DNA of 64,000 nt, taken from NCBI RefSeq assembly GCF_001042905.1, contig NZ_JYLB01000010.1, forward strand, positions 62,001-126,000, written 5' to 3'. Made by a program: the position numbers and the translations under genes. How positions within the stretch are numbered: the first letter of the stretch is position 1; each line of letters opens with the position of its first letter. This document shows, piece after piece, positions 35,177-43,453 of the stretch. The notes under the pieces were generated by a model. That model made no database searches and was not told the origin of the DNA. It was given only the letters and a program-made list of their open reading frames with translations. The stretch is from Pseudomonas lini (GTDB taxonomy: Bacteria > Pseudomonadota > Gammaproteobacteria > Pseudomonadales > Pseudomonadaceae).

Positions 35177-35422
35177 CCTGCTGCCTGCGACGACGGCGAG
35201 CAAAACCATCGCTGGACCTGGGGCACCGGCGTCGAGTATGACCTCGCCAGGTCCTTGACCCTGGTCGCCGAACGCTATGGCCAGCAAGGGGGCGAACAGG
35301 CCTGGCAGGCCGGGCCGCGTTTGCACATCGGCGAGCGGGTCGATGTCGATCTGGTGATGGGTCACGACCTCACGGGCCAGCGTGATCAGTGGCTGACCAC
35401 TGGGGCTACCGTACGGTTCTGA
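35177..35422 (+). pseudogene. C-terminal remnant of an outer-membrane protein gene
   Basis: The frame is open from an in-frame TGA at 35174-35176 to TGA at 35420-35422 and reads RWTWGTGVEYDLARSLTLVA, then RLHIGERVDVDLVMG and ends TGATVRF. The alternating pattern and the final Phe are typical of the last strands of a beta-barrel. No start codon or ribosome-binding site fits, so this is the tail of a gene whose 5' part is lost. I cannot name the parent family. Confidence 0.6.
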
Positions 35423-35523
35423 GCGGTCGCCTGTGCATATATCGAATCGGCAGGGAACTCCTGAGTGCTGCCAGGCATCCTAAATTATGTGTTACTTCCT
35501 TTACGCTTTTGGAGGACGCCGTC

Positions 35524-35820
35524 ATGCGCCGTCTGTTGCTCATATCTTCACTAGTGCTTTGTTTGCCCGTTGGTTCGGCCATGGCCGATGTGGATGCAAA
35601 AGATGTCGCCACCTCGGCCGGTGTCTCCGCATCGCTGTACTCGACGTTCAAGGATGACAAAATCGTGATTCCCGCACGGGATGACGCTTCTAGCTTCGTG
35701 GCGAGTGGCGGTACGATTCGCGGCGTTTACCTGGAGTCGGTGTTGAAGGAGATTCGACAAAATCATCCCGACCTCAAGGCTAGCGACGAGGAGCTGGCCA
35801 GAGCGATCCTCGCTCAGTAA
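35524..35820 (+). CDS. DUF2388 periplasmic protein
   Basis: A 98-residue secreted protein. The signal peptide is MRRLLLISSLVLCLPVGSAM with cleavage after AMA near residue 22. The mature part has the DUF2388 pattern TSAGVSASLYSTFKDDKIV, ARDDASSFVASGG, IRGVYLE and LKASDEELARAILAQ. The function is unknown; the family is largely confined to Pseudomonas, often in tandem. GGAGG precedes the ATG at 35524. It stands alone here. Confidence 0.9.
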   Translation: MRRLLLISSLVLCLPVGSAMADVDAKDVATSAGVSASLYSTFKDDKIVIPARDDASSFVASGGTIRGVYLESVLKEIRQNHPDLKASDEELARAILAQ

Positions 35821-35889
35821 GGTCCAGTCGGTCGCTGAAACCTGAAAAAGTCAGCCGTGGGGCTCGCAACACCGGATAGTGTTCGGGCC

Positions 35890-36822
35890 CTAGGTTGCTT
35901 GCGTCCCAGCGGACAGGCGCGCCCAGCCGGCGACCAATTGCGCGTTGATGCTGACACCGCCGCACACCACAATCACCACATCATGGGCCTCGGCAATCGC
36001 CGGATGGTCCAGGTATGCCACCGCCAATGAAACGCCGCACGCCGGCTCGACCAACTGGCGCAGGTCGTTGGCGTAACGAACCACGCCCATGATCGCCTCA
36101 TCATCGCTGAGCACCACGCATTCGTGGGCAAAGTCGAGAATGTGCTGCACCGGCCAGGCCGCCACTTGCGCCGCCCCGAGTGACGTGGCGACGGTATCGA
36201 TGCGCGGCAATCTGACCGGGTGGCCGGCACTGATGGCGGCCGCGAAAGACGCCGCGCCCTGGGTTTCACAAGCAACGATCCGACAATCCATGCGCTGATG
36301 ACGGATCAATCCAGTGAGCAGGCCCGCCAGCAACCCTCCGCCACCCACCGACGTCACCAACACATCGACCTGAGGACAGTCCTCGAGAATTTCATCGACC
36401 ATCGTGCTGTGCCCTTCCCACAACACCGGATGATCGAAGGCTGGCACATATTCGGTGTTCGCACCCTTTGCGAGCTCTTTCGCCCGTTGATTGGCTTCGT
36501 CCCAGACCTTGCCGTGGACGATCACCTCGGCACCGGTTTTCCTGATCCTGGCGCGAGTGGTTTCCGGTGTGGTGTTCGGCACCACGATGCAGGCTTTCAG
36601 CCCAAGGCTGGCCGCGGCCACGGCGGTGGCCAACCCGGCGTTACCACCGGAAGGACAAACCACTTTGCGCTTACCCTGCTCCGCTGCCTGACTGCACAGC
36701 AGGCCCATGCCGCGCAGTTTGAACGAGCCGCTGGGTTGCAGGTTTTCCAGCTTGAGCCAGATCCGCCGGGCCGGGGTCGACAGACCCGGATGCAGAATCA
36801 GGGGCGTTCTGATGTGAAGCAT
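35890..36822 (-). CDS. PLP-dependent serine/threonine dehydratase
   Basis: A 310-residue fold-type II PLP enzyme resembling eukaryotic-type L-serine dehydratase. The Schiff-base Lys is K35 in PSGSFKLRGMG, PSGGNAGLATA binds the substrate carboxylate, and SVGGGGLLAGLL binds the PLP phosphate. It would deaminate L-serine (or L-threonine) to a 2-oxo acid. There is no C-terminal ACT domain, unlike IlvA, which suggests a catabolic role. AAGGAG precedes the ATG at 36820-36822. Confidence 0.88.
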   Translation of the reverse strand: MLHIRTPLILHPGLSTPARRIWLKLENLQPSGSFKLRGMGLLCSQAAEQGKRKVVCPSGGNAGLATAVAAASLGLKACIVVPNTTPETTRARIRKTGAEVIVHGKVWDEANQRAKELAKGANTEYVPAFDHPVLWEGHSTMVDEILEDCPQVDVLVTSVGGGGLLAGLLTGLIRHQRMDCRIVACETQGAASFAAAISAGHPVRLPRIDTVATSLGAAQVAAWPVQHILDFAHECVVLSDDEAIMGVVRYANDLRQLVEPACGVSLAVAYLDHPAIAEAHDVVIVVCGGVSINAQLVAGWARLSAGTQAT

Positions 36823-37005
36823 CGTGTGCTCCTTGTGACGCCCTCGGCTCATCGAGATGTTCAACGAGTCGGGAGTGAATAGATCGAATTAGCCTTATCC
36901 AAGCTTAGTTCACCCAGCCCCGCGGCTATCGTCTGGCGATGCGCTGGCAACCCTGATGATGGCGGTTGATTCCCGGAATTTACTGAACCCACCACAAATC
37001 TACTA

Positions 37006-37091
37006 TGGGAGCGGGCTTGCTCGCGAAGGCGGTGTATCAGTCGACATCAATGTTGAATGATGAACCGCCTTCGCGAGCAAGCCCGCTCCCA
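37006..37091. repeat. REP pair, GGGAGCGGGCTTGCTCGCGAAGGCGG family
   Basis: Inverted REP copies immediately downstream of the HAD phosphatase gene; the right arm ends three bases from its stop codon. Confidence 0.9.
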
Positions 37092-37093
37092 CA

Positions 37094-37762
37094 TTAAAGT
37101 GTGTGCAGGCTGATTTGGCTGTGGAGATCCACTCGTACCTCGACCGTGTCATAACAGGCCAAAGTGGCATGCGGGGTCTGGAGCGGATGAACGTGGGTCG
37201 CAGTGATAACCATGACGTGCCCACCCGCCGCTTCACCGGCGAGAATCCCCACGGCGGCGTCTTCGAAGATCAGGCACTCGTTGGGCGCGACCCCTAACCG
37301 ACGAGCGGCCAGCCGATAACCCGCAGGGTCGGGTTTGCCGGCGCTGACGTCTTCGGCGGTGATCATCACGCCTGGTTCGGGAATGCCTGCCGCCGCCATT
37401 CGGCGCAGGGCCAGTGCCCGTGGCGCGGAGGTGACGATGGCCCATTGGTTGGCAGGCAACGACTTGAGGAAACTCGCCGCGCCGGATACTTCGACAATCC
37501 CTTCCACATCCTCGATTTCCGCCTCGGTGATCCACGCGGCTTCAGCTTCAGCGTCCACCCCGGGCAAGGCCAGACGGTTGATGGTATCGATGGCGCGAAC
37601 GCCGTGGATGGTCGGCAGGAAGGTGTCGACATCGACGCCGTGGTGCAGGGCCCAGATGGTCCAGATCCGCTCGGCGGCAGCGATGGAATTGAGGACAGTT
37701 CCGTCCATATCGAACAGGAAGGCGCGGTACGAGGTGTTGAACACGGATGCTTGAACTGACAA
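37094..37762 (-). CDS. HAD-family sugar phosphatase-like protein
   Basis: A 222-residue HAD subfamily IA hydrolase. Motif I is LFDMDGTVLNS (nucleophile and acid Asp), motif II is VTSAPR, motif III Lys is in SAGKPDPAGY, and motif IV is IFEDAAVG. The family includes sugar-phosphate and glycerol-3-phosphate phosphatases (YfbT/YqaB type); the substrate cannot be fixed. The start is uncertain: a TTG at 37760-37762 gives MSVQASVFNTSYRAF; no strong ribosome-binding site is visible. Confidence 0.82.
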   Translation of the reverse strand: MSVQASVFNTSYRAFLFDMDGTVLNSIAAAERIWTIWALHHGVDVDTFLPTIHGVRAIDTINRLALPGVDAEAEAAWITEAEIEDVEGIVEVSGAASFLKSLPANQWAIVTSAPRALALRRMAAAGIPEPGVMITAEDVSAGKPDPAGYRLAARRLGVAPNECLIFEDAAVGILAGEAAGGHVMVITATHVHPLQTPHATLACYDTVEVRVDLHSQISLHTL

Positions 37763-37813
37763 AGGGCGATTTCCAGAACCAGGCGAATGTTGTCAGCCAA
37801 TGTACATCACCCT

Positions 37814-37898
37814 TGTAGGAGCTGCCGAAGGCTGCGATCTTTTGATCTTCGTTTTTTAAAGCAAGATCAAAAGATCGCAGCCTTCGGCAGCTCCTACA
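37814..37898. repeat. REP pair, TGTAGGAGCTGCCGAAGGCTGCG family
   Basis: Inverted copies with ATCTTTTGATC inner ends. The right arm runs into the end of the response regulator gene: its TGTAG provides that gene's TAG stop (37894-37896). Confidence 0.9.
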
Positions 37899-38301
37899 GG
37901 CTCCGGTTCGAATGCAAGGCGTTTTGCACACAATCGAGCAGCTGTCCCACCGCCCAAGGTTTCTTGATGAACGCAACCCGATGCTTGACCCCGGAGCTTT
38001 TCGGGGTTTCGAAGCCCGACATGATCATGATCGGTTTGTCCGGCCAACGGTCGCCGAACTGATTGGCCAGGTCTGCGCCATTGAGCTTGCCCGGCATGGT
38101 GATGTCCGTCAGCAACAGTCCCACCTCCGGCGCGTGCTGCTCCAGATACTGCGACGCGGCGTCCGCGCTGACCTGTGGTTCAACCGCAAAGCCTTCCTCC
38201 TGAAGAATTTCGCACAGAAACTCCAGGATCAACGGGTCATCCTCAACCACAAGAATCAATCCGTCAGACAAGTGCGCGCCCGCCGTCGATACTGGACCCA
38301 T
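37894..38301 (-). CDS. Single-domain response regulator
   Basis: A 135-residue CheY-like receiver with no output domain. The acidic pair is E20-D21-D22, the phospho-acceptor D66 lies in LLLTDITMPGKLNG, and the switch Lys is in FIKKPWAVGQLL. The pattern resembles receivers that work with hybrid kinases of the FixL type. AGGGAG lies about ten bases before the ATG. The stop codon is part of a REP element, so the last residues (SNRSL) may replace an original C-terminus. Confidence 0.88.
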   Translation of the reverse strand: MGPVSTAGAHLSDGLILVVEDDPLILEFLCEILQEEGFAVEPQVSADAASQYLEQHAPEVGLLLTDITMPGKLNGADLANQFGDRWPDKPIMIMSGFETPKSSGVKHRVAFIKKPWAVGQLLDCVQNALHSNRSL

Positions 38302-38504
38302 GACTGTGCCACTCCCTGATTACGTAAATGATTTGCGCGGGCTCAAATCCGCCACCTACACGTATGAGCAGCGGACTTCGTGGAAAATTCATTTTTGATA
38401 CACCTGACGTGGACATTCTCCGTCCAGGCTGACAAATACGACAGTTTGTCAGCGCATAATTGTGGTTAAAATGCCGCCCCCCCATGCATGGCCGACCTTG
38501 CCCG

Positions 38505-39443
38505 ATGAACCCAGATGCCCTCTCCGTCCTCCACGACCATTTGCTGACTGCACTTGCGGCTGCGCCCGCAGAAACCCGTCGGCTGTTCCACGGCCGTGGC
38601 CGCTGCTGGCCGGGGCTGGAGCAATTGACGGTCGACTGGCTGCAGGGCGTGGTGCTGGTCTGCGTGTTCAAGGAACCGCAAGCGTCGCAACTGGACGATT
38701 TGAAGCAGCGGCTGATGGCGATCACGCAATCGCCAGCATGGGCGAAATCCGGCGCGCATACCTTGCTGCTGCAACATCGATACCTGCAGGAAAGCACCAC
38801 CGAATGGCTGCTCGGGGAGCCGATCGAAGAGATGACGATCACCGAGGGCGGCCTGCATTATCGCGTGGACCTGGGCCGCAAACAGAACACCGGCCTGTTC
38901 CTCGACATGCGCTACGGCCGTGATTGGGTGCGGGCCAATGCTGATGGCAAGCGGGTGTTGAACCTGTTCGCCTATACCTGCGGGTTTTCGGTGGCCGCCA
39001 TTGCGGGAGGCGCTACGCATGTGGTCAATCTGGACATGGCTCGCTCGGCCCTGAGCCGTGGCCGCGACAATCATCGGCTCAATGGGCATGACTTGAGCAA
39101 GGTGAGTTTTCTCGGCCATGACCTGTTCAAGTCATGGGGCAAGGTCATCAACAATGGTCCTTACGATCTGGTGATCATCGACCCGCCGTCCTTTCAGAAA
39201 GGCAGTTTTCTGCTGACCAAGGATTACCAGCGCGTACTGCGCCGCCTGCCGGAATTGCTCAGCCCTCAGGGCACGGTACTGGCCTGCATGAACGATCCGG
39301 CTTTTGGTGCGGACTTTCTCATCGACGGCGTCACCCGCGAAGCGCCGAGCTTGCGGTTTGAGCAACGGCTGGAAAATCCGCCGGAGTTTCCCGATGCCGA
39401 TGTTGAGTGCGGGTTGAAGGCGTTGGTGTTCAGACAAGGCTAA
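38505..39443 (+). CDS. Class I SAM-dependent methyltransferase (RlmI/RlmK-like)
   Basis: A 312-residue methyltransferase. The SAM motif I region is RVLNLFAYTCGFSVAAIAGG, an acidic residue follows in VVNLDMARSAL, and motif IV is VIIDPPSFQKGSF, the (D)PPxF pattern of 5-methylcytosine rRNA methyltransferases of the RlmI/RlmKL group. The N-terminal PUA domain of RlmI is absent. The substrate is probably RNA but unproven. The ATG at 38505 lacks a clear ribosome-binding site; an in-frame ATG eight codons upstream (38481-38487 area) is the alternative. Confidence 0.82.
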   Translation: MNPDALSVLHDHLLTALAAAPAETRRLFHGRGRCWPGLEQLTVDWLQGVVLVCVFKEPQASQLDDLKQRLMAITQSPAWAKSGAHTLLLQHRYLQESTTEWLLGEPIEEMTITEGGLHYRVDLGRKQNTGLFLDMRYGRDWVRANADGKRVLNLFAYTCGFSVAAIAGGATHVVNLDMARSALSRGRDNHRLNGHDLSKVSFLGHDLFKSWGKVINNGPYDLVIIDPPSFQKGSFLLTKDYQRVLRRLPELLSPQGTVLACMNDPAFGADFLIDGVTREAPSLRFEQRLENPPEFPDADVECGLKALVFRQG

Positions 39444-39450
39444 TTGACGA

Positions 39451-39564
39451 TCAAAAGATCAAAAGATCGCAGCCTTCGGCAGCTCCTACGGAATCGCGTA
39501 CACCCGTGAAATATCGGGCGAACACACATTCTGTAGGAGCTGCCGCAGGCTGCGATCTTTTGAT
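39451..39564. repeat. Two divergent TGTAGGAGC-family REP copies
   Basis: Here the copies are in the opposite arrangement from the other pairs: the GATCAAAAGATCGCAGCC arm comes first and the TGTAGGAGC arm second, so the GATCTTTT ends face outwards. Confidence 0.88.
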
Positions 39565-39679
39565 GTTGATTCAGCAGCAGCCAGGCTGGCCGGGGGGATT
39601 AGACTAATGGTACTTGAGTGCCAGCCCCCGGCTTCTTACGATGTTGATACGTGGCGGTTGGAGGTTTAAGCCGTTGCGT

Positions 39680-39785
39680 AGGTGGTGAGTGAACTGAACC
39701 CCAATAAGCTCACCACTTGTTTCATGCGCATCTTGAGCCTCTGGCTCTACTTCCTCCCCATCAAAGAGCTCGAGGCTCTTTTTTT
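39680..39785 (+). ncRNA. Candidate small RNA or structured 3' end
   Basis: Three successive hairpins on the plus strand: GTGGTGAG/CTCACCAC (39682-39689, 39709-39716), GAGCC-TCT-GGCTC (39735-39747), and AAAGAGC-TCGAG-GCTCTTT (39763-39781) running into seven Ts. The last is a good intrinsic terminator with no plus-strand gene to serve. I found no promoter that I trust. Confidence 0.3.
39763..39785 (+). terminator. Intrinsic terminator
   Basis: 7-bp stem AAAGAGC/GCTCTTT, 5-base loop, then a T-run to 39785. It lies six bases beyond the stop of the quinone-reductase gene, which is on the other strand; there the hairpin also forms but its T-run is poor. Confidence 0.6.
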
Positions 39786-39790
39786 GTCTT

Positions 39791-40444
39791 TCAAAAAGCA
39801 TCAGCGCTGACTGGTCGGCAATGGTGAACATTCTGGGCCGTGTCGCTGCATCTGGATCCACCGAAAAGCTCACGACCGATCACCCGAGCAGCCTCCAGAT
39901 GAACCGTCGGCGCCTGGATTTCCGAGTCGAGCAGCAGCTCGGACGTTACAACGCAGGCACCGCAATAATCGAAGATCCCATGGTCAATCTGCGTCTTCAT
40001 GGCATCGGCATAACCATGGCGCGCATAGGTTCCCGCATCGGCGCCACCGACACCGACAAGGTGAACTCGCAGATGGCGAAGCTTCTTCTCCAACTTGGCA
40101 TCCGCACTGAAATCGAACGCCCAGCCATTGGCGAACACCCGATCGATCCAGCCTTTGAGCAGCGCTGGCATCGACCACCAATAAACCGGATAAACCAGCA
40201 CCAGCGCATCGGCGCGATCAATCCTGGCCTGCTCGGCGACCACATCGGCAGGGGGTGGGGCTTCCCGGTGATGGACGGCGAGATCGGCCGCGCCGAACCG
40301 CGGATCGAACCCTTGCGCCCAGAGGTCTGCGATTTCGAAAGAGTGGTCGGAATCAGCCGCGCATACACCTTCGGCAATATGCCTGGCGAGGCTATGGGTG
40401 AGCGATTGGGCATCATGGTGAGCTACAACAATGAGTGCGTGCAT
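39791..40444 (-). CDS. NAD(P)H oxidoreductase, flavodoxin-like fold
   Basis: A 217-residue FMN enzyme of the NQO1/MdaB/KefF family. It starts MHALIVVAHHDAQSLTHSLA (FMN phosphate loop), with the core motif LVLVYPVYWWSMPALLKGWIDRV and GVGGADAGTYARHGY near the flavin. It would reduce quinones. Its gene diverges from a tetR gene across a symmetric operator-like region, so quinone-type inducers are likely. The last 20 or so residues (SRCSDTAQNVHHC...) do not look like the family and may be a junction with foreign sequence. Confidence 0.85.
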   Translation of the reverse strand: MHALIVVAHHDAQSLTHSLARHIAEGVCAADSDHSFEIADLWAQGFDPRFGAADLAVHHREAPPPADVVAEQARIDRADALVLVYPVYWWSMPALLKGWIDRVFANGWAFDFSADAKLEKKLRHLRVHLVGVGGADAGTYARHGYADAMKTQIDHGIFDYCGACVVTSELLLDSEIQAPTVHLEAARVIGRELFGGSRCSDTAQNVHHCRPVSADAF

Positions 40445-40492
40445 GTCGAAAACTCCTGCTACGGAATGAGTGATTGAGGGCTAGAAGCGAGC

Positions 40493-40543
40493 CTTATATA
40501 CTCTTGGTAAGTTACGATCAGTAAGCTACTTTTGGTATATAAG
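40493..40543. promoter_or_regulatory. Symmetric divergent promoter/operator of the quinone reductase and tetR genes
   Basis: An inverted repeat CTTATATAC (40493-40501) / GTATATAAG (40535-40543) puts a TATATA -10 box facing each gene. Between them lie two palindromic sites, GTAAGTTAC (40507-40515) and GTAAGCTAC (40521-40529), 14 bases apart start to start, suited to TetR dimers. The tetR ATG is at 40545, only four bases after its -10 box. Confidence 0.6.
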
Positions 40544-40544
40544 C

Positions 40545-41183
40545 ATGTCAAGCACTGAAACACCTGAGCAGGATTCCAGCCCGACACCGCGCCGTCGGAT
40601 GTCGCGGGAAGAGCGCCAGCGCCAGTTGCTGGATGTCGCCTGGCAGCTGGTTCGAGAGGACGGCACGGACGGGTTGACGCTTGGCCGGCTCGCCGAGCTG
40701 GCAGGGGTGACAAAACCGGTGGTTTACGACCATTTCACCACCCGCCCCGGGTTGCTGGCGGCGCTTTATCAGGAGTTCGACGCGCGTCAGACCGCGCTCA
40801 TGGACGCCGCGCTTCAAACCAGTGAACCAACCCTGGCCAGCAAAGCAATGGTCATCGCCTCGTCTTATGTTGATTGCGTCCTTCTTCAGGGCCGCGAGAT
40901 ACCCGGCGTGATCGCCGCGTTGACCAGCTCACCCGAGCTGGAAAAAATCAAGCGCGAGTACGAAGCGATCTTCATGGACAAATGCCGCAACGCCCTCCTC
41001 CCTTTCGCCGGAACGGGTGATATCGCGCCAGCAAGTCTTCGGGCAATGCTCGGTGCAGCCGAGGCGCTGTCCCATGCCGCCGCGACTGGCGAGATCACGC
41101 CAGTGCAGGCACAGGACGAACTTTTCGCAACGATCGTGGCGATGGTCGAAAGGAGCGCACACGTCGGTGGCCTCGACGCCTGA
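40545..41183 (+). CDS. TetR-family transcriptional regulator
   Basis: A 212-residue regulator with an N-terminal TetR helix-turn-helix (about residues 28-72: RQLLDVAWQLVREDG, LTLGRLAELAGVTKPVVYDHF) and a C-terminal ligand domain. It probably represses the divergent oxidoreductase gene and itself. The ATG at 40545 lies so close to the -10 box that the mRNA would be leaderless, or translation starts at the ATG of MSREERQRQLL (40599-40601). Confidence 0.88.
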   Translation: MSSTETPEQDSSPTPRRRMSREERQRQLLDVAWQLVREDGTDGLTLGRLAELAGVTKPVVYDHFTTRPGLLAALYQEFDARQTALMDAALQTSEPTLASKAMVIASSYVDCVLLQGREIPGVIAALTSSPELEKIKREYEAIFMDKCRNALLPFAGTGDIAPASLRAMLGAAEALSHAAATGEITPVQAQDELFATIVAMVERSAHVGGLDA

Positions 41184-41245
41184 ACGGAATTCAACGCCTG
41201 GCAAGCAGCTTCAGAATGGACAAGCATGCCAGTCAGTTATGGTGC

Positions 41246-41347
41246 AATCCCTGTGGGAGCGGGCTTGCTCGCGAAGGCGGCATAACAGCCAACATTGATA
41301 TTGAATGTTAGTCAGTCTTCGCGAGCAAGCCCGCTCCCACAGGGATT
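41246..41347. repeat. REP pair, GTGGGAGCGGGCTTGCTCGCGA family
   Basis: Inverted REP copies with arms extended by AATCCC/GGGATT, between tetR and the lactate-type permease gene. Confidence 0.9.
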
Positions 41348-41469
41348 GCGCTTGACTGACTGACATCAGGACAAGCCCCGCCAGGACAGCAGCGTAACGC
41401 CACCTATACTCCAAGCCACCTTCCCCCACGGGGGTCTGCGCTACCCACAATAAAAAGCAGAGGTGGAAC

Positions 41470-43227
41470 ATGGTCTGGCAGCAAATCTACGACCCCTTCG
41501 ATAACCCAATGCTATCTACCATCATGGCGGCGGTGCCGGTGGTGGTGATGCTGGTCTCCCTGGCGTTTTTCCACATCAAGGCGCACCTGGCGGCGTTGCT
41601 GGCCCTGGGCTCGGCCTTGCTGATTGCGATCTTCGCCTTTGGCATGCCGGCGAACATGGCAGGCTCGGCCGCACTCTACGGCGCCGCCAACGGTCTGCTG
41701 CCGATCGGCTGGATCGTGCTCAACATCATCTTCCTGCACCGGCTGACCACCGAGAACGGTTCGTTCAAAGTGCTGCAGGATTCCCTGGCGCGCATCACTG
41801 ACGATCGACGTCTGCAACTGCTGCTGATTGCCTTCTGCTTCGGTGCTTTCTTCGAAGGGGCCGCCGGTTTCGGCACCCCCGTGGCGGTGACCGGGGCCAT
41901 TCTGATCGGGCTGGGCTTTTCGCCTCTGGCCGCATCTGGCCTGGCACTGATCGCCAATACCGCGCCCGTGGCGTTCGGCGCCTTGGGCACGCCCATTATC
42001 ACCTTGGCCAAAGTGACCGGCCTGGATGAAATGGAACTGTCGATGATGGTCGGCCGGCAGCTACCGTTTTTCTCGGTGATCGTGCCGTTCTGGCTGATCT
42101 GGGCCTTCGCCGGCTGGCGCAAGATGCTGGAAATCTGGCCGGCGATCCTGGTCGCTGGCGTCAGCTTCGCCATACCGCAGTTCCTCGTGTCCAACTACCA
42201 CGGGCCGATGCTGGTGGATGTAATCGCCGCGCTGATTTCCATGGCCTGCCTGACCGGTTTCCTCAAGGTCTGGAAGCCGGCCACTGTGCATACCTCCGCC
42301 GCATTGTCAGGCCGGACCGACGACTCCAGGGTAGAGGCGGACCCGGACGAGAAACCCACAGCGACCTTTGCCAGCGATGCAAAACCTGCCGTGATGCGGG
42401 CATGGTTGCCGTGGATCATCCTCACCGTCTTCGTCTTCGCCTGGGGCACCCAAAGCTTCAAAAACCTATTCGATACCCGCCCGGCGATAGATCCGCAAAC
42501 CAGCTCGGCCAAGCTCGACCCTCAGGGCAAGCCGATGCGCGAAGCGAATCCGATCTTTGCCCCGACCTTGACCTTCACCACCATTCACCAACAGATCGAA
42601 AAGGTCCCGCCCGTGGTGCCCGTGGCTAAAACCGAGGACGCCGTCTACAAGTTCAACTGGTTCACCAGCACCGGCAGCGGCATCTTGCTGGCGGCGATCC
42701 TCGGCGGGCTGCTGATGGGCTATTCCATCCCGCAGCTGCTGCACCATTACCTGCGAACGCTGTGGGTGGTGCGTTACTCGCTCATCACCATTGTGGCCAT
42801 GCTCGCCCTCGGTTTCCTGACCCGCTACTCGGGCCTCGACGCCACCATGGGTCTGGCCTTCGCCGCAACGGGCATTTTCTACCCCATGTTCGGCACGCTG
42901 CTCGGCTGGCTCGGCGTTGCGCTGACCGGCTCGGACACGGCCTCCAACGTGCTGTTCGGCGGCTTGCAACGGGTAACGGCCGAGCAATTGGGCCTGAGTC
43001 CGGTGTTGATGGCCGCGGCCAACAGTTCCGGTGGGGTCATGGGCAAGATGGTCGACGCCCAGTCGATCGTGGTCGCGTCCACCGCCACCCGCTGGTACGG
43101 CCATGAAGGGGAAATCCTGCGCTACGTGTTTTTCCACTCCGTGGTGCTGGCGATTCTGGTCGGCGGGCTGGTAACGCTGCAAGCGTATGTGGCGCCGTTC
43201 AGCCATATGGTGGTGGGCGGGAATTAA
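41470..43227 (+). CDS. L-lactate permease family transporter
   Basis: A 585-residue inner-membrane proton symporter of the LctP/LldP/GlcA family, with about 12-14 hydrophobic segments. Conserved stretches are FGAFFEGAAGFGTPVAVTGA, ANTAPVAFGALGTPII and, near the C-terminus, GSDTASNVLFGGLQ and ANSSGGVMGKMVDAQSI. It carries L-lactate, D-lactate or glycolate. No lactate dehydrogenase gene is adjacent, so the substrate is left open. AGAGGTGG precedes the ATG. Confidence 0.9.
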   Translation: MVWQQIYDPFDNPMLSTIMAAVPVVVMLVSLAFFHIKAHLAALLALGSALLIAIFAFGMPANMAGSAALYGAANGLLPIGWIVLNIIFLHRLTTENGSFKVLQDSLARITDDRRLQLLLIAFCFGAFFEGAAGFGTPVAVTGAILIGLGFSPLAASGLALIANTAPVAFGALGTPIITLAKVTGLDEMELSMMVGRQLPFFSVIVPFWLIWAFAGWRKMLEIWPAILVAGVSFAIPQFLVSNYHGPMLVDVIAALISMACLTGFLKVWKPATVHTSAALSGRTDDSRVEADPDEKPTATFASDAKPAVMRAWLPWIILTVFVFAWGTQSFKNLFDTRPAIDPQTSSAKLDPQGKPMREANPIFAPTLTFTTIHQQIEKVPPVVPVAKTEDAVYKFNWFTSTGSGILLAAILGGLLMGYSIPQLLHHYLRTLWVVRYSLITIVAMLALGFLTRYSGLDATMGLAFAATGIFYPMFGTLLGWLGVALTGSDTASNVLFGGLQRVTAEQLGLSPVLMAAANSSGGVMGKMVDAQSIVVASTATRWYGHEGEILRYVFFHSVVLAILVGGLVTLQAYVAPFSHMVVGGN

Positions 43228-43453
43228 CCGAGGCGACCGCTGTTCGCCATGGCTCGGAGTCGGACCCGAGCCATGGTTCAGGCCAGATAATCGCCGCTCA
43301 TTTCAGGCCGAAACTTGCGCATGGCAACAGTAGGCTAAGCTTTCAGCAGCTCATTGCTCACGATGCTCGATTCTGCAGGTTTTGGTTTGTTCTGGAGAGC
43401 GTCTGCAACAGCTATTTCAGACAGGCCCAAACCTTTCACGCAGGATTGACGTG
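43228..43453. other. Intergenic region between permease and amine catabolic cassette
   Basis: No gene. It holds a hairpin with an 11-bp stem (43247-43276, listed) and must contain the promoter of the glutamine-synthetase-like gene; I could not assign boxes. Confidence 0.5.
43247..43276 (+). terminator. Hairpin after the lactate-type permease gene
   Basis: Stem CCATGGCTCGG/CCGAGCCATGG (11 bp) with an 8-base loop, 20 bases after the stop codon. No T-run follows, so it may stabilise the 3' end rather than terminate. Confidence 0.4.

Noticed and set aside
39690..39708. Insertion-sequence end (TGAACTGAACCCCAATAAG)
   Set aside because: The resemblance to IS3-type termini is short, there is no matching second end and no transposase gene nearby, so no mobile element is annotated.
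39604..39831. Minus-strand frame MFTIADQSALMLFERQKKSL... of about 75 codons
   Set aside because: It overlaps the quinone-reductase gene by about 40 bases, contains the terminator hairpin in its coding part and shows no family resemblance. Retained only as part of the unexplained junction.
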